Source: Chryseobacterium bernardetii (GTDB taxonomy: Bacteria > Bacteroidota > Bacteroidia > Flavobacteriales > Weeksellaceae). Taken from it: a DNA stretch of 64,000 nucleotides. The number at the start of each line of letters is the position of its first letter. Positions within the stretch are counted from its first letter, which is position 1. The stretch lies in assembly GCF_003815975.1 (NCBI RefSeq), contig NZ_CP033932.1, positions 5,003,501 through 5,067,500 on the forward strand. Direction: 5' to 3'. This document shows, one piece after another, positions 1 to 11,200 of the stretch. The notes beneath the pieces are model-generated. The model saw nothing but the letters and a program-made list of their open reading frames with translations. It was not told the origin of the DNA and ran no database searches. Made by a program: the position numbers and the translations under genes.

Positions 1-840
1 ATATACTTCTTCAAGACTGCTGTTGGAAGTAGCTCTGAAGTATTTTCCACCTGTAGTCTGAGCAATTTCTCTCAATGTATTTTCATCAATAGTCACCTCT
101 GCTTCTGTAAAAATAAGGTCACCGAAAAAGTCTACGGCTGTTGGCATCAGGGCATAGCCGTTTGTTCCAATACCAATAGTGTATACTTTTATATTATTAT
201 TTTTTGCCAGTTCTGCAGCAAGTTGTGGCGGGATTGCATTTTCAATATTGCTTACGCCATCCGTCATCAGAATGATCACTTTGCTTTTGGCTTTACTTTT
301 AATCAAATGATTCACTGCAACGGAAAGCCCTTCTCCAATGGCTGTCCCGGGTTCAAGACCTGTAGAGTTAAGATTTTTAATTTCATCAATCACTACCTGA
401 TGGTCTGAAGTAACAGGAACTTTAGTAAATGCTTCTGCAGCATAAGCAACCACTCCTATCCTATCATTGGGGCGCTTCTGAACAAATTTAACGGCAATAT
501 CCTTAAGAGCAGTAATACGGTCCGGATTTAAATCTTTTGCCAGCATACTGAGTGAAACGTCAATAGACAGCATAATATCTACTCCTTTGGTATCATCCCT
601 ATCCTGCGAAACGGTAAAGGTTCTGGGCCTTGCCATAGCAATAATAAGTGCTGAAAGTATGATATATTTTGATATCTTCAAAAAGAAAAGAACGCCTTGT
701 ATGCTGCTTATCCCCATATTTTTTATGGTAGGGACTTTTATACCTTTTCTTTTCTTTTTACCCGCATCTTTTATAATAAGAGGAATAAACAACAGAAAAA
801 GCAGCAAAAACCACGGACTGTAAAACTCAAAATCAAACAT
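1..840 (-). CDS. batA: BatA-like VWA-domain membrane protein (3' part missing at window edge)
   Basis: Open over 280 codons from an ATG at 838-840 to the left edge without a stop, so the C-terminus is missing. The N-terminus is hydrophobic with Pro and Leu, and a second hydrophobic stretch follows near residue 55. After it comes a von Willebrand A domain with the MIDAS motif DVSLS near residue 90 and the later motif MTDG near residue 195. This layout, two N-terminal membrane segments and then VWA, is that of BatA in the Bacteroidota aerotolerance operon. The start overlaps the last 8 bases of the preceding gene, so the two are translationally coupled. BatB would be expected next, outside the window. 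The exact function of Bat proteins is unsettled; envelope stress has been proposed. Confidence 0.88.
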   Translation of the reverse strand, partial: MFDFEFYSPWFLLLFLLFIPLIIKDAGKKKRKGIKVPTIKNMGISSIQGVLFFLKISKYIILSALIIAMARPRTFTVSQDRDDTKGVDIMLSIDVSLSMLAKDLNPDRITALKDIAVKFVQKRPNDRIGVVAYAAEAFTKVPVTSDHQVVIDEIKNLNSTGLEPGTAIGEGLSVAVNHLIKSKAKSKVIILMTDGVSNIENAIPPQLAAELAKNNNIKVYTIGIGTNGYALMPTAVDFFGDLIFTEAEVTIDENTLREIAQTTGGKYFRATSNSSLEEVY

Positions 841-1729
841 CCTTTCTTAAGTTTTCGAATTCTAAATCTTGGGAAGATCTTTTCACAAAGTCTCTGATAT
901 CTGCGAAGTCTTTCTCCATAGTTACCTGATCCGGGAAGGTCTTGGCAAACTTCACAAGATCTCCTCTCAGGAATACTTCTTCTATAATTTTCTCGTTATC
1001 CTGAGAAATGGTATTATTCTTTTTCAATACGTCAATAAGGTCATCTGTTAAAAGAACATTTGCAGGAAGGTGATATTGTTTGGTAATAAAATTTCTTGAA
1101 ATCTCAATAAGTTCCACATAAAATGAGCGGAAGTTACCACCTTCAATATATTTTTTCTTTTTAAGGGAATCCAGTTCCTTCAATGTCTGATTCGTAGCTA
1201 CCACTGGTGAGCTTTTTGCTTTTTTACCCCATTTTACAATCATGATGATGGCAATAATAAGAGCAATGGCTGCTATTGCCGCCAGAATATAAAACTTGTA
1301 CAGTTCCCAATAATCTTTAGCCTCAAGTTTTACCTCCTTATTTTTCATGATATCATTAATCTGATCTGCTTTCTGCGCCGTATTAATGACTTCTATTTCG
1401 TAAGGAATGGTTTTCAGTATCTTATCTCCGACTTTAAATTCCAGTTCAGGAATGGTAAACTTACCTTCATCAAAAACTGCAAATTCTATTTTTCTTTCAT
1501 AGGAATTGGCATTTTGGCCGATACTGTCTTTGGTTTCTTCAAAGTGAAAAGGCAGCAACTCATTTTTAGCTGCAGAGCTTACCTGCTCATTATGTAGATT
1601 ATCAATCTTAATAACAAGATGATTGATTTCTCCCAGAGCAATAGTTTTCTTCTCTACATTGGAGGATAGTATCTGTGAAAAAGCATTTGCACAGACTAGA
1701 AAAGATAGTATTAAAAGTATTTTTTTCAA
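833..1729 (-). CDS. BatD-like/DUF4381-like membrane protein of the Bat operon
   Basis: 298 residues. A Sec signal peptide (residues 1-18, ending NAFSQ) is followed by a beta-rich domain to about residue 140, where phrases such as GEINHLVIKIDN and GKFTIPELEFKVGDK resemble the repeats of BatD proteins. One strong transmembrane helix lies at about 148-168, then a cytoplasmic helical tail to the end. The tail resembles the DUF4381-type tails seen beside MoxR and DUF58 genes. It sits between the DUF58 gene and batA, the position this protein usually has in flavobacterial Bat operons. The family assignment rests on topology and context more than on motifs. Confidence 0.75.
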   Translation of the reverse strand: MKKILLILSFLVCANAFSQILSSNVEKKTIALGEINHLVIKIDNLHNEQVSSAAKNELLPFHFEETKDSIGQNANSYERKIEFAVFDEGKFTIPELEFKVGDKILKTIPYEIEVINTAQKADQINDIMKNKEVKLEAKDYWELYKFYILAAIAAIALIIAIIMIVKWGKKAKSSPVVATNQTLKELDSLKKKKYIEGGNFRSFYVELIEISRNFITKQYHLPANVLLTDDLIDVLKKNNTISQDNEKIIEEVFLRGDLVKFAKTFPDQVTMEKDFADIRDFVKRSSQDLEFENLRKDV

Positions 1730-1785
1730 TGTTAAATAATAATAAAGGCTAAAGCCTGATGTTTATGGGCGGGAAAAACCCACCG

Positions 1786-2649
1786 TTATTTTTTCTGAAA
1801 ATAATTATACAACAATTTTGAATAATCCGAGCCGGTATTTACATTCATAAAACTGGCCGAACTGTTGGCAAAATCTTCCTCCAGGGCTCTCAGCTTTTGC
1901 TTTTGAGCTTCTGCAAAGGTATATCTCCATCTTGCACTGGATGTATTGGCCCATATTTCTTTTCCTGTTTCAGCATCATACAGCAATGTGTATCCTACAT
2001 CAGGAATTTCATTGTCTTTTTCATCATAGATCCTCATCCCAAGCAGCTGATGTTTCTTTGAGGCCACTCTCAGCATTTTAGAATCATATTCGTCCTGAAA
2101 GTCTGAGAACAGGAATACCAAAGATTTTCTTTTAAATATTCCCATCATATATTCCAGTGCCTTATCTATTTTAGATTCTGCCGGAACATAGTCTGCTGTA
2201 AGAATATTGCTGATAATAGAAAGAATATGCTTTCTTCCTTTTTGAGGCGGAATTACTTTATATACTTTATCTGCAAAGAGAATCAATCCCACTTTATCAT
2301 TGTTTCCGGCGGCTGAAAATCCTAAGCTGGCAGCAATTTCTGCCACATATTCTCTTTTCAGCTGGGCTTTTGTTCCATAATCCATAGAGGCAGAAATATC
2401 CACTACAAGCATCATGGTTAATTCCCTTTCTTCTTCCATTACCTTTACAAATGGCTCACGGAAACGTGCGGTCTTATTCCAGTCTATTCTTCTGATCTCA
2501 TCACCAAACTGATATGGGCGGACCTCTGAGAAAGTCATCCCCTGTCCTTTAAAGGCACTGTGATATTGCCCCATTAAAGCAGCCTCCGTCTTTTTTCTGG
2601 TACGGATTTCTATCTGCTTTACTTTTTTTACAATATCTTTTATCTGCAT
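1786..2649 (-). CDS. DUF58 domain protein (VWA-like partner of MoxR)
   Basis: 287 residues, cytoplasmic, no signal or membrane segment. The hallmark DUF58 stretch is present near residues 40-60, with EVRPYQFGDEIRRIDWN followed by KTARF. A VWA-like fold follows, with VVDISASMDYG near residue 97 carrying a MIDAS-like DxSxS. In MoxR systems this protein is thought to be the substrate or adaptor of the AAA+ ATPase. It lies in a minus-strand run with moxR upstream and the BatD-like gene and batA downstream. Length and motif are ordinary for the family. Confidence 0.92.
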   Translation of the reverse strand: MQIKDIVKKVKQIEIRTRKKTEAALMGQYHSAFKGQGMTFSEVRPYQFGDEIRRIDWNKTARFREPFVKVMEEERELTMMLVVDISASMDYGTKAQLKREYVAEIAASLGFSAAGNNDKVGLILFADKVYKVIPPQKGRKHILSIISNILTADYVPAESKIDKALEYMMGIFKRKSLVFLFSDFQDEYDSKMLRVASKKHQLLGMRIYDEKDNEIPDVGYTLLYDAETGKEIWANTSSARWRYTFAEAQKQKLRALEEDFANSSASFMNVNTGSDYSKLLYNYFQKK

Positions 2650-2752
2650 AGAGGCTTGTTATGTTTAAAGTTGAAAGTTTTGGGTTTAAGGTTTTTCGGA
2701 ATTCGAGGGACAAGTTTCCGGATTCATATCCTACATCCTGATGCTTTAATTC

Positions 2753-3208
2753 TTACTTAAACTCAATAGATACATTCAACCATTCGTCATCAAACTTTGG
2801 ACTGTATTTTTTATAAAAATTGATGGCAGGTTCGTTCCAGTTCAACACCTGGAAAACCATTCCGCTGTATGCATTGGATTTTCCATATTCTACTGTGGCA
2901 TCAAACAGAAGCTTCCCTATCTGCCTTCCTCTCATTTTTTCGGTAACTACCAGATCTTCAAGATAGAGTCTTCGCCCTTTCCAGGTTGAATATCTGTCAT
3001 AATACAATGAGATTCCAACAATTCCACCATTCAGCTCTGCAACAAAAGCGCCCCAGACCGGAGATTTTCCAAAGCCATCTTCGGTAAATTCATCCAGTGT
3101 TACTGTTACTTCATGGAGTGCCTTTTCATATTCTGCCAATTCTTTAATTAATTCTAACATGGAAGCACAATCCTCCTGAACTGCTTTTCTTATTATAACA
3201 TCACTCAT
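2753..3208 (-). CDS. GNAT family N-acetyltransferase
   Basis: 151 residues. Begins VIIRKAVQEDCASMLELIKELAEYE, the usual beta1-alpha1 of small diamine or amino-acid type GNATs. The acetyl-CoA site is visible as LVVTEKMRGRQIGKLLF near residues 90-107, and LNWNEPAINFYKKY near 122-136 is the conserved C-terminal strand and helix. The substrate cannot be told from sequence. The ATG at 3206-3208 overlaps the TAA of moxR (TAATG), so translation is probably coupled. It is unusual as an insertion between moxR and the DUF58 gene, which are normally adjacent. Confidence 0.9.
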   Translation of the reverse strand: MSDVIIRKAVQEDCASMLELIKELAEYEKALHEVTVTLDEFTEDGFGKSPVWGAFVAELNGGIVGISLYYDRYSTWKGRRLYLEDLVVTEKMRGRQIGKLLFDATVEYGKSNAYSGMVFQVLNWNEPAINFYKKYSPKFDDEWLNVSIEFK

Positions 3209-4212
3209 TATGGTGCCTGGATTTTTGCTAAAATTCTGTTAATGATCTCTTCCGTTGAGATTTCTTCGGCTTCAGCTTCAAAGGTTAAGCCCATTCTATG
3301 TCTCAATACATCCTTAGCCAATGCTTTTACATCCTCAGGAATTACAAAGGCTCTTCCTTTTAAGAATGCATAGGCTCTTGAAGCAATTGCAAGGTTGATG
3401 GATGCTCTTGGAGAGGCTCCAAAACTGATATAATTTTTAAGTTCTGATAAACCATAATTTTCTGGGTAACGTGTTGCAAAAACCATATCCAGAATATATT
3501 TTTCTATTTTTTCATCTAAATAGATCTGGTTAATCAGTTCTTTTGCATCTACAATATCCTGAAGTGAGATCACTGGTTTTACCGTTGGCTGATGGGAAGT
3601 TGAAACCATCCTCATCACCTGTCTTTCATCTTCAAAAGCAGGATAATCAATGGTGCACTTCAGCATAAAACGGTCACTCTGTGCTTCCGGTAACAGATAA
3701 GTTCCTTCCTGGTCTATCGGGTTCTGAGTAGCCAGTACCAAAAATGGTTTTGGAAGCTTCATGGTTTCATCACCAATAGTGACCTGCTTTTCCTGCATTA
3801 CTTCTAAAAGTGCCGACTGTACTTTTGCAGGAGCACGGTTAATCTCATCCGCAAGAACAAAATTTGCGAATACCGGGCCTTTTTTTATAGAAAAATCATT
3901 GTCTTTGATATTGAAAATCATAGTTCCCACAACGTCTGCGGGAAGTAAATCCGGTGTAAACTGAATTCTTGAGAACTCACCATGAACAGCATCTGCCAGG
4001 GTTTTGATGGCTAGGGTTTTTGCTAATCCCGGAACTCCTTCAAGAAGAACGTGACCATTTCCTAAAAGCCCGACTAAAAGACGGTCTACCATGTATTCCT
4101 GCCCAATAATCACCTTGTTGATTTCCTGTCTCAGAAGAGAAAATAAGTAGTTTTTTTCTTTTACTTTTTCCGTCAACTGACGGATATCCTCGGCTTGATA
4201 TGTATCTGACAT
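3208..4212 (-). CDS. moxR: MoxR family AAA+ ATPase
   Basis: 334 residues from the ATG at 4210-4212 (MSDTYQAED). An in-frame ATG 15 codons upstream exists, but the family normally starts at about this position. Walker A is GVPGLAKT (about residue 65) and Walker B is FVLADEINRAP (about 120). Sensor residues follow in LATQNPIDQEGTY and LPEAQSDRFM, and a C-terminal lid domain ends the protein. MoxR ATPases are chaperone-like proteins acting with VWA proteins. It is the first gene of the minus-strand operon that continues through GNAT, DUF58, the BatD-like gene and batA. I see no convincing promoter upstream. Confidence 0.93.
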   Translation of the reverse strand: MSDTYQAEDIRQLTEKVKEKNYLFSLLRQEINKVIIGQEYMVDRLLVGLLGNGHVLLEGVPGLAKTLAIKTLADAVHGEFSRIQFTPDLLPADVVGTMIFNIKDNDFSIKKGPVFANFVLADEINRAPAKVQSALLEVMQEKQVTIGDETMKLPKPFLVLATQNPIDQEGTYLLPEAQSDRFMLKCTIDYPAFEDERQVMRMVSTSHQPTVKPVISLQDIVDAKELINQIYLDEKIEKYILDMVFATRYPENYGLSELKNYISFGASPRASINLAIASRAYAFLKGRAFVIPEDVKALAKDVLRHRMGLTFEAEAEEISTEEIINRILAKIQAP

Positions 4213-4257
4213 AGCTTGATTTAAAATAAGTGGTAAATTTCTGATAAATACTTGCAT

Positions 4258-4647
4258 TAATCAACATAATGAATGCCATATTTGAGTTAAAGTTTGTTAA
4301 AAATTCCGGGTTTAACAAATCTTTTTGAATTGGGAATACATTTTATTATGATAATCCTATTGCTACATTTAACCTTTTATAGTACTATTCAACTCATTAT
4401 ATATAAATTTACAACACCTTACAGTTAAAGATTATCAATAAAAACTAAAAGCTTACTGTAGTAAGAACATTATTTTTCGGATGGAAAAGATATTAGTATT
4501 TTGAATATATAAATTAAAAAAGAGGTGTCTCAAAGTGAGACAACCTCTTCTGTTTTACTAAAATACCATTACTCTTAATGAGATAATCCTTGTTTTCGAG
4601 CAGGAACTTAAAGTCAATAAGAGTATATTATTACAATATTTTTCATA
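4258..4647. other. Intergenic region, about 390 bp, AT-rich
   Basis: Lies between the start of the moxR operon and the stop of the small lipoprotein gene. It should hold the moxR promoter near 4213-4330, but no clear TAnnTTTG element is visible on the minus strand. The terminator of the RHS operon is at 4521-4548. No credible coding region is seen. Confidence 0.6.
4515..4548 (-). terminator. Intrinsic terminator of the RHS/lipoprotein operon
   Basis: Read on the minus strand, AGAGGT and TGTCTCA pair with TGAGACACCTCT across a short AAAGT-like loop with one bulged base. The stem is followed directly by six T residues. It lies about 100 bases past the stop of the lipoprotein gene, the last gene of the minus-strand toxin operon. 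Confidence 0.75.
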
Positions 4648-5202
4648 TTATTTTTTAATTTCTATATACCCATTTTCCGGATATTTTATTTTTTCATATT
4701 TACTATCATTAAATCTACTGCTTTCAAAAAAGACTATTTTATATTTTTCAGGATCTGAGGCTTTACAATTCAATAAATATTCGACTATATATTTTGCTTT
4801 TGGTGCAAGCTTAAATCCATATTGTTGCATATCTCTTGTTTTTGAAGAATCAATGCTTACAATTTGTTTCTTATTATCTTCTGTAATACAATAAGCCGTA
4901 ACTCTGTCTGTGATAATATTAGGGATAAATTGTTTAGTAACTACATTATTAGATTCTTCAATATTTTGTTTTATGATTTCTTTTACAAAAAATAAACGTG
5001 GAGCTGGAAAATGTAATGTATCATTTCTCAAATTAGAAATAGAAATCTTTAAAACGTTTTTTTGAAATTTTAAATCACTAATAATTCCTTTAGAATTAAC
5101 TGTATTTTTACTTATTTCAAAATCAATTATGCAATCTTGTTTATTTGTTTTATTCTCGCAAGAAAAAAAACAAATAATTATTAATGGTAGTAAATTTTTC
5201 AT
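4648..5202 (-). CDS. Small lipoprotein, candidate immunity protein for the RHS toxin
   Basis: 184 residues. The N-terminus MKNLLPLIIICFFSC is a lipoprotein signal with the cleavage Cys at residue 15, so the mature protein should sit in an envelope membrane. The rest is hydrophilic and Lys/Asn-rich with no motif I recognise. The start lies only 6 bases after the stop of the giant RHS gene, and a terminator follows, so it is co-transcribed as the last gene. A small unrelated ORF directly behind a polymorphic toxin gene is normally the immunity gene. A membrane-anchored immunity protein would fit a toxin active in the periplasm. The role is inferred from position; no homology supports it. Confidence 0.75.
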   Translation of the reverse strand: MKNLLPLIIICFFSCENKTNKQDCIIDFEISKNTVNSKGIISDLKFQKNVLKISISNLRNDTLHFPAPRLFFVKEIIKQNIEESNNVVTKQFIPNIITDRVTAYCITEDNKKQIVSIDSSKTRDMQQYGFKLAPKAKYIVEYLLNCKASDPEKYKIVFFESSRFNDSKYEKIKYPENGYIEIKK

Positions 5203-5208
5203 TTTTTA

Positions 5209-8200
5209 TTAAGGATAAGTTTTAACACCTAATTTTCTATTAAATACAGGTAATAAGAATTTCTTTAGCATATTGAATTCTTTTAAATTATTACCCGTGA
5301 TATTATTATTAATAGTATTTAAAATAATGTCTTTATCCATACCAATAGCTGGATTAGCTGGAAATTTATTAACTGCGGAAAGGTAATTTTCCAAATCATA
5401 TATAGCAGCATGTCCTAAATCACCTATTGCTGTAGTATACGAACTGAATATTTTTTTATCGTGCAAATACTTTATAAAAGCATTACCACCATACATTGCA
5501 TATGAGTGTGCAGTTTCATGTGCCATAGTTGTAAAAAGAAGTTCTTTTGAAGCAAATGCTGCCTTAGCATAATGAATAGTAGATTTCATTGTAAAAAAAT
5601 TAGGTCTTGTTGTATATGCATAGGCTTTTCCGTTAGACATTTCGAAAAAGCCATCTGACGATTGAGAGTAATAGTCTGATCCTGCTACATCTTGTCCTAC
5701 TCTATAACGATTCATTTGTGTAGAATCATAACCTGCCTCATGTCGCATATCTTTTAAAGTTTTATCTGAATATTCTAAAGAACTGTCTACATTTCCATTA
5801 TTTTGCCCATCATAAAATTTAGCTTCAGGTTTCATTCCTCCATATTTTACAAAATAATTCACTGTATAACTCACCGCTGCCACTGCACCACCAATTACTG
5901 CTCCTTTTAAAATTCCCTGTAAAACATTCCTTTGGTTTACTACAGCGTCCACTGCACCTCCTGCTGCACCAAGGGCAGCGCCCTGCGCTACCGTACCCCA
6001 GAAACCATTTCCAAAGACATTGAGTGCTCCTACTCCGGAACCTATACCTCCGGTGACAAAAGAGGTAAGTACAGTTTTTAAGAACCCTGCTTTACTGGCA
6101 TTCCCGGTAACAACTGCCATAGCTGTATAAATTAAACCACCAATGATAACACCTTTTAACGCCCCTAAAATTATAGGAATAAAAGCAGCAAAAGCAAACT
6201 CTCCACTCGGGTCACTAAACATCAATGGATTATTTAATACATATCCATATTTATTATAATTCTGGGTATTGTAAGTATCCTGTATATTTTCATCAGCATT
6301 TAAAAATCTTCTCAATAGAGGATCGTATAACCTGCCATTCATGTGGATGATTCCAACGTCCATAAAATGTTCATGACTAGTATAACCTCTGTCAATAAGT
6401 AAAGAAGTTTCAGCAATAAGTGCTTTATCTGTAATCACAGGAGCATTCCCTATTTTGAGATGAGTAAAATTACCCCAAGCATCAAAATGTCTTTGCTCAA
6501 CTTTATTTCCGGCTTCATCACTGATCGCCAAAATACTTCCTATATAATCTTTATGCAAAAATTTATAAGACCCATTGCTCTCATTGTAATCTTTAACATA
6601 GATAATATTAGATTCATAAGGATTACCTCCGATGTATATGATATGCTTCTCCCTTAAATTTATAAGATCTACTATTACTTCAAAATCTGCATCTTCATTG
6701 TAAAATTTATTTAATATGCTTTGCCATGTAAGTTGTGGCTTACCGGGTATTGGAGAAGGTCTTAATTCTTCAATATAGACACTTTGTCTTGTGCTTTCTA
6801 GTCCATATCCAAAACTGACATGTGCTTTTTCCCCATTGATCTGTACCGGATCATTATTTTCATTGTAAACAATGCTTTGAATCAGGTCGTTGTTATAATT
6901 CTGTGTTCCGGCTGCATTCAGGTTCATTCCGGTAAGTTGATAAATCTTAGCAGAATTCTCAAACTTCATTATACCTACCTGATCGTTTTCCATAATCCTA
7001 CCTTTCACATCATAAACATTCCTGTTTAAAGAAGGCTTAATACCAGTTACTGGATTTGTCCAGTTGACAAGGCGGTTGTTATCATCATAATCAAAGGATT
7101 CTACAATATTGAAGTCTCCTCCGGTAGTTCTGCTCTTCAATTCATTCTTAATTGCATCAAAAGAGTAAGAAAGCTGCAGGATATCTGGACTTACTTCCGA
7201 CGAATGATTAACCTGAGTTAAGAAACCATTGGTATCATAAACATTATTAATGTCTACTGACCCTAATTTGGCTTTCATCACATGTCCCTTGGCATCAGCT
7301 TCTTTCAGCTCCCAAAGAATTTTTCCTGTCGTTTTATCCTTTATCTGGTATAATTCACCATTCCATGCACTGTATACATTTTCTATGGCAACTTTGGTAG
7401 TAACCCCTCCATGTAATTCTTTTTCATAAGATACAATCCTACCTTTATCATCATATGTAATCCCTTTCTGTATATAACTTCTACCATTACTACTCTCGGA
7501 AGTAGACAATACTCTTCCTTGCGGATCATAAGTAATATTGGAACTGAACGCCTGCCCTTTTATAGTACCTGATTTTTTGGTAAGCCTGCCTTTGGTATCA
7601 TAAGTAAAGGTAATTAACTTATTAGTTGTCTGTCCGCCATCGATTGTGGATAGTTCTTTTTGGGTAATTAATTGTCCTAAATTATTGTATGTATATTCTT
7701 TTGTTCCTTTCGGGCTGGTTGTCTTTTTCGGCTGTCCAAATCCGTCATATTCATATTTGTACAGCCCGTTGGATGGATCATTAAATTCAGATTTCCTTCC
7801 CCATGAATCATACTTTGTCGTAACAATATTCTCACCATATTGTGCTTTAATCTGTTCTCCAGCTGCATTGTAAGCAAATGTGATTGTTCCACCTTTATCT
7901 GCTGAAGAAACTACATTTCCTAACGCATCGACAGTTTTAGATGTGGTTCTTCCATAACCGTTCAGTTCTTTAACGGTGGTGGTAAAACCTGAAACGGCAG
8001 TTTCCATTTGCTTCCCATTAAATGATGTAGCTACTACTTTGGCAGGGAATACAGAATCATCATAAGTAATGGTGTTCCAAAAATCTACACCCTGCCCTTC
8101 ATAAAACGGCTCAGATTCTTTTATTTTTCTGCCCAGTACATCATATTGATTTGCTTTTAACACAAAGTAACCCTGATTGAAAGATTTGGTAGAAACCATG

Positions 8201-11200
8201 TATTCCTGTGCCAATGTATTGGTGTATTTCTTTGAAATATCACCATCGGGATCATTTTGAATAACGATCTTATTAGAAAAGAAGTCTTTTTCATACTGAT
8301 AGGTAGTTGTTCCTCCTAAACTGGTATTGGTAGATAATAATTTACCCCAGTCATCATAAGTATTAGTAAGACTGTTACCAAGAGGGTCAGTCTGCGTTAA
8401 AATCTGCCCCCTGTTATTGTATGTAATATTTGTTTCTAGTCCTAAATTATCAATTTTCTTTATAACAAATCTTCCTTTAGGCTCATACAAGCTTGTTTCC
8501 GTTTGGGTTTGGGCATCAATACTGTTACTTATTACTTTTTGAGTAATATTTCCAAAACCATCATAACCATAGGTTTCCAATAAAAAACCTGTATTATCCC
8601 TATTCCACGTTTTTAAAGTTTTTAACACGTTATTTTCATAAGCATATTCTTCCTTAGCAGATTGGGTATCTCCGTAAGCGGAAGTCTGGTCGGTCTTTGT
8701 TTTAAGGCGGCCAATATAATAATCAGCACCAACTCCCGATGGGTTATGTGTATATTCATAAGTAGAGGTTACAATTCCATAACCACTATTTGTATTCGCT
8801 ACACTCTGCACCGGAAGATAGTAATCCCCATAGGTTATGGTACTTTCTGTAACCGTTCCGGTTAAAAAGTCCTTTTTCTTATTGGATTTAGGAATAATAG
8901 CTGTTACTATTTTCGGTTTATCGGAAGCTGTTACAATAGTTACTACTTGTCCGTTAAACAGCTTATCCGTTTGGTACAAGGTTGACTTAAAGCTTAGCAG
9001 TTGTGTATTATTCTCAGAAATGTCTGCCGGAAATATTTGGTTCTCATTATTCGTTCTGATACTCCATTCTTTAACAGGTAATCCATCATTGAGTGGATCT
9101 ATTTCCACACCGCTCCATATTTTGGTATTCTCAAAACCATCCGCATACCAGGAAGACCGAGCGGTTTGGCGATAGCCTATCACTCCTTTTCCGTGCAAAT
9201 TGGCTATATATCCTCTATACCGGAAATCCTGTTTTCGTCCTGCCATTCTGATCTGGGATACCGCAAAAGTTTGAGATAGTCTATCCATTTCTACATAAGG
9301 ATATGGCTCTTTCTTTACCGGAGCATAGATATTGGCATTGATAGCAGGATCAAGCTCTTTGTAATCTATATCATATTGAAGGTTTGCCTGTGAGATGGAA
9401 GAGACATTCTTATCTGAATTTAAATTATAGTGCTGATAGCTTACAAGTTTTCTCTCATTGGAAGCTGTAGTAGATTTTAATAAAAACAGCACTTTGGATG
9501 AAGAGTTGTTCACTCTGAAATCTCCGAATAAAGGACTTACCACTGACTTTGGCCTTTCGGAAGACATCAGCCTTTTCTCATTAAAACGCCATTTAAACTC
9601 ACTGTCATATGGATTATAGTACGGTTCTGAATAGCTGTCCAATCTCCAATTAACTTGGAGGTTGGTATTGATATTACTGAAAAAAGTGTAGGAATTTACA
9701 ATTTCTCCTTTTCCATCATTATCAAGATCTATAATGGAAGTTGTTGAAATAATATCAGGTCTTGATACAATATCTTTTTTATAAAGCATCAATCCTTGTA
9801 AGCTTTCTTCTAAATTGACTCCAGTATTCAAATAAATAGACCATCCAGGAGTATATTCATCATTAACCGCATATTCATGAAGAGGAAGCAGTACTTCTAT
9901 ATTTTTATCTCCGTTCAGATCACCAAATTGTATACCGTCTGCCAATCCTTTAACTGTATGATTTTTCTTTAGCTCAATGGTATAATTGTTATTCTGCTTC
10001 TTTAATTCATATTGCATCAAGTTATTTACCGGAGTGCCTGATGTTTTTGATCCAACACTTCCATTAATATAACTTTTGGTATAGAAGGTAGCATTAGTGT
10101 TTGTCCCCGTAGGATCAATAAAAATGACATCTTGTTTTCCGTCATTATCAAAATCCATAATTCCACCCTTGCCAAGGATATTTTTTGGAGTTGTTCCGGG
10201 AATAATATGAACTGTATTATTCTGTATATCGTCATTATCTACAACTATATACCTGTACCCTAACGACTTGCACTGCCACCTCCCTTTAGGTGGATCAGGA
10301 ACAATGACAACATATTTGCATTTTTTATCCTCTATTGACATAAGCAATTCTGACATTCCATCGGAATCAATGTCAACTTCTTTTAAATTTAAAGAATGAG
10401 AAACCTCTAATCCTCCCATATATCCAGGGTCAGTTTCAGGTGGATATAAAGAACTATTATATAGATAATTTGTTGATGGTACCGTTTTGGAATACTCTAA
10501 GACTAAAGGATTATTATAGGTATTAAGTACCGAAGCATCACTTTTTATAGAGTAATATTTTAGCTCTACATTTCCTGTAGAGGGAGGATTATATTCATTG
10601 TTTGTCTTTGAAATAATCAATCCTTGCTTTGTTTTAACATAATTATCTGCTGATTTTATATTAAATGTGGTAAAGCTACTGCTCGGCCAATACGTACTCG
10701 AAGAGCCCAAATATACAAAAGACGGGCTGCTACTGTTAACTGCATCAAAATAAATATAGTATCCATCAGGTCTACCATTTTGTGCTGGCTGCATCACAAT
10801 GAAATCTACTAAGCCATCTCCATTATAATCTCCTGTAGTCACAATATTATTGAAGTCTCCAAAATTACTTTCACTTGTAGATGTTGCTAAAGGTTTTGTA
10901 GAGAATGTAACAGGGTTGGCATCTTCTCCGGCTGAGTTTGTCTCAATAACTTTTTCAACAAAATCATAGTTAATTTTATTATTCGGGTCATTATTTATAA
11001 TATTCTGTGTTGTGGAATATTGTATAGAATAATTTTTAAATAATTGATTATTAGAAAGTACAGTAACTTGTGACAGTCTTTTATCCTGAATTAATGAAAC
11101 TCCTTTGATATAAGAAGATTCCTTAACATTCCTTAAACCATAAAAAAAATTAACCTGATTAAAATGAGTTTTTCCTAATTCTTCATTTCCTCCCCATTGG

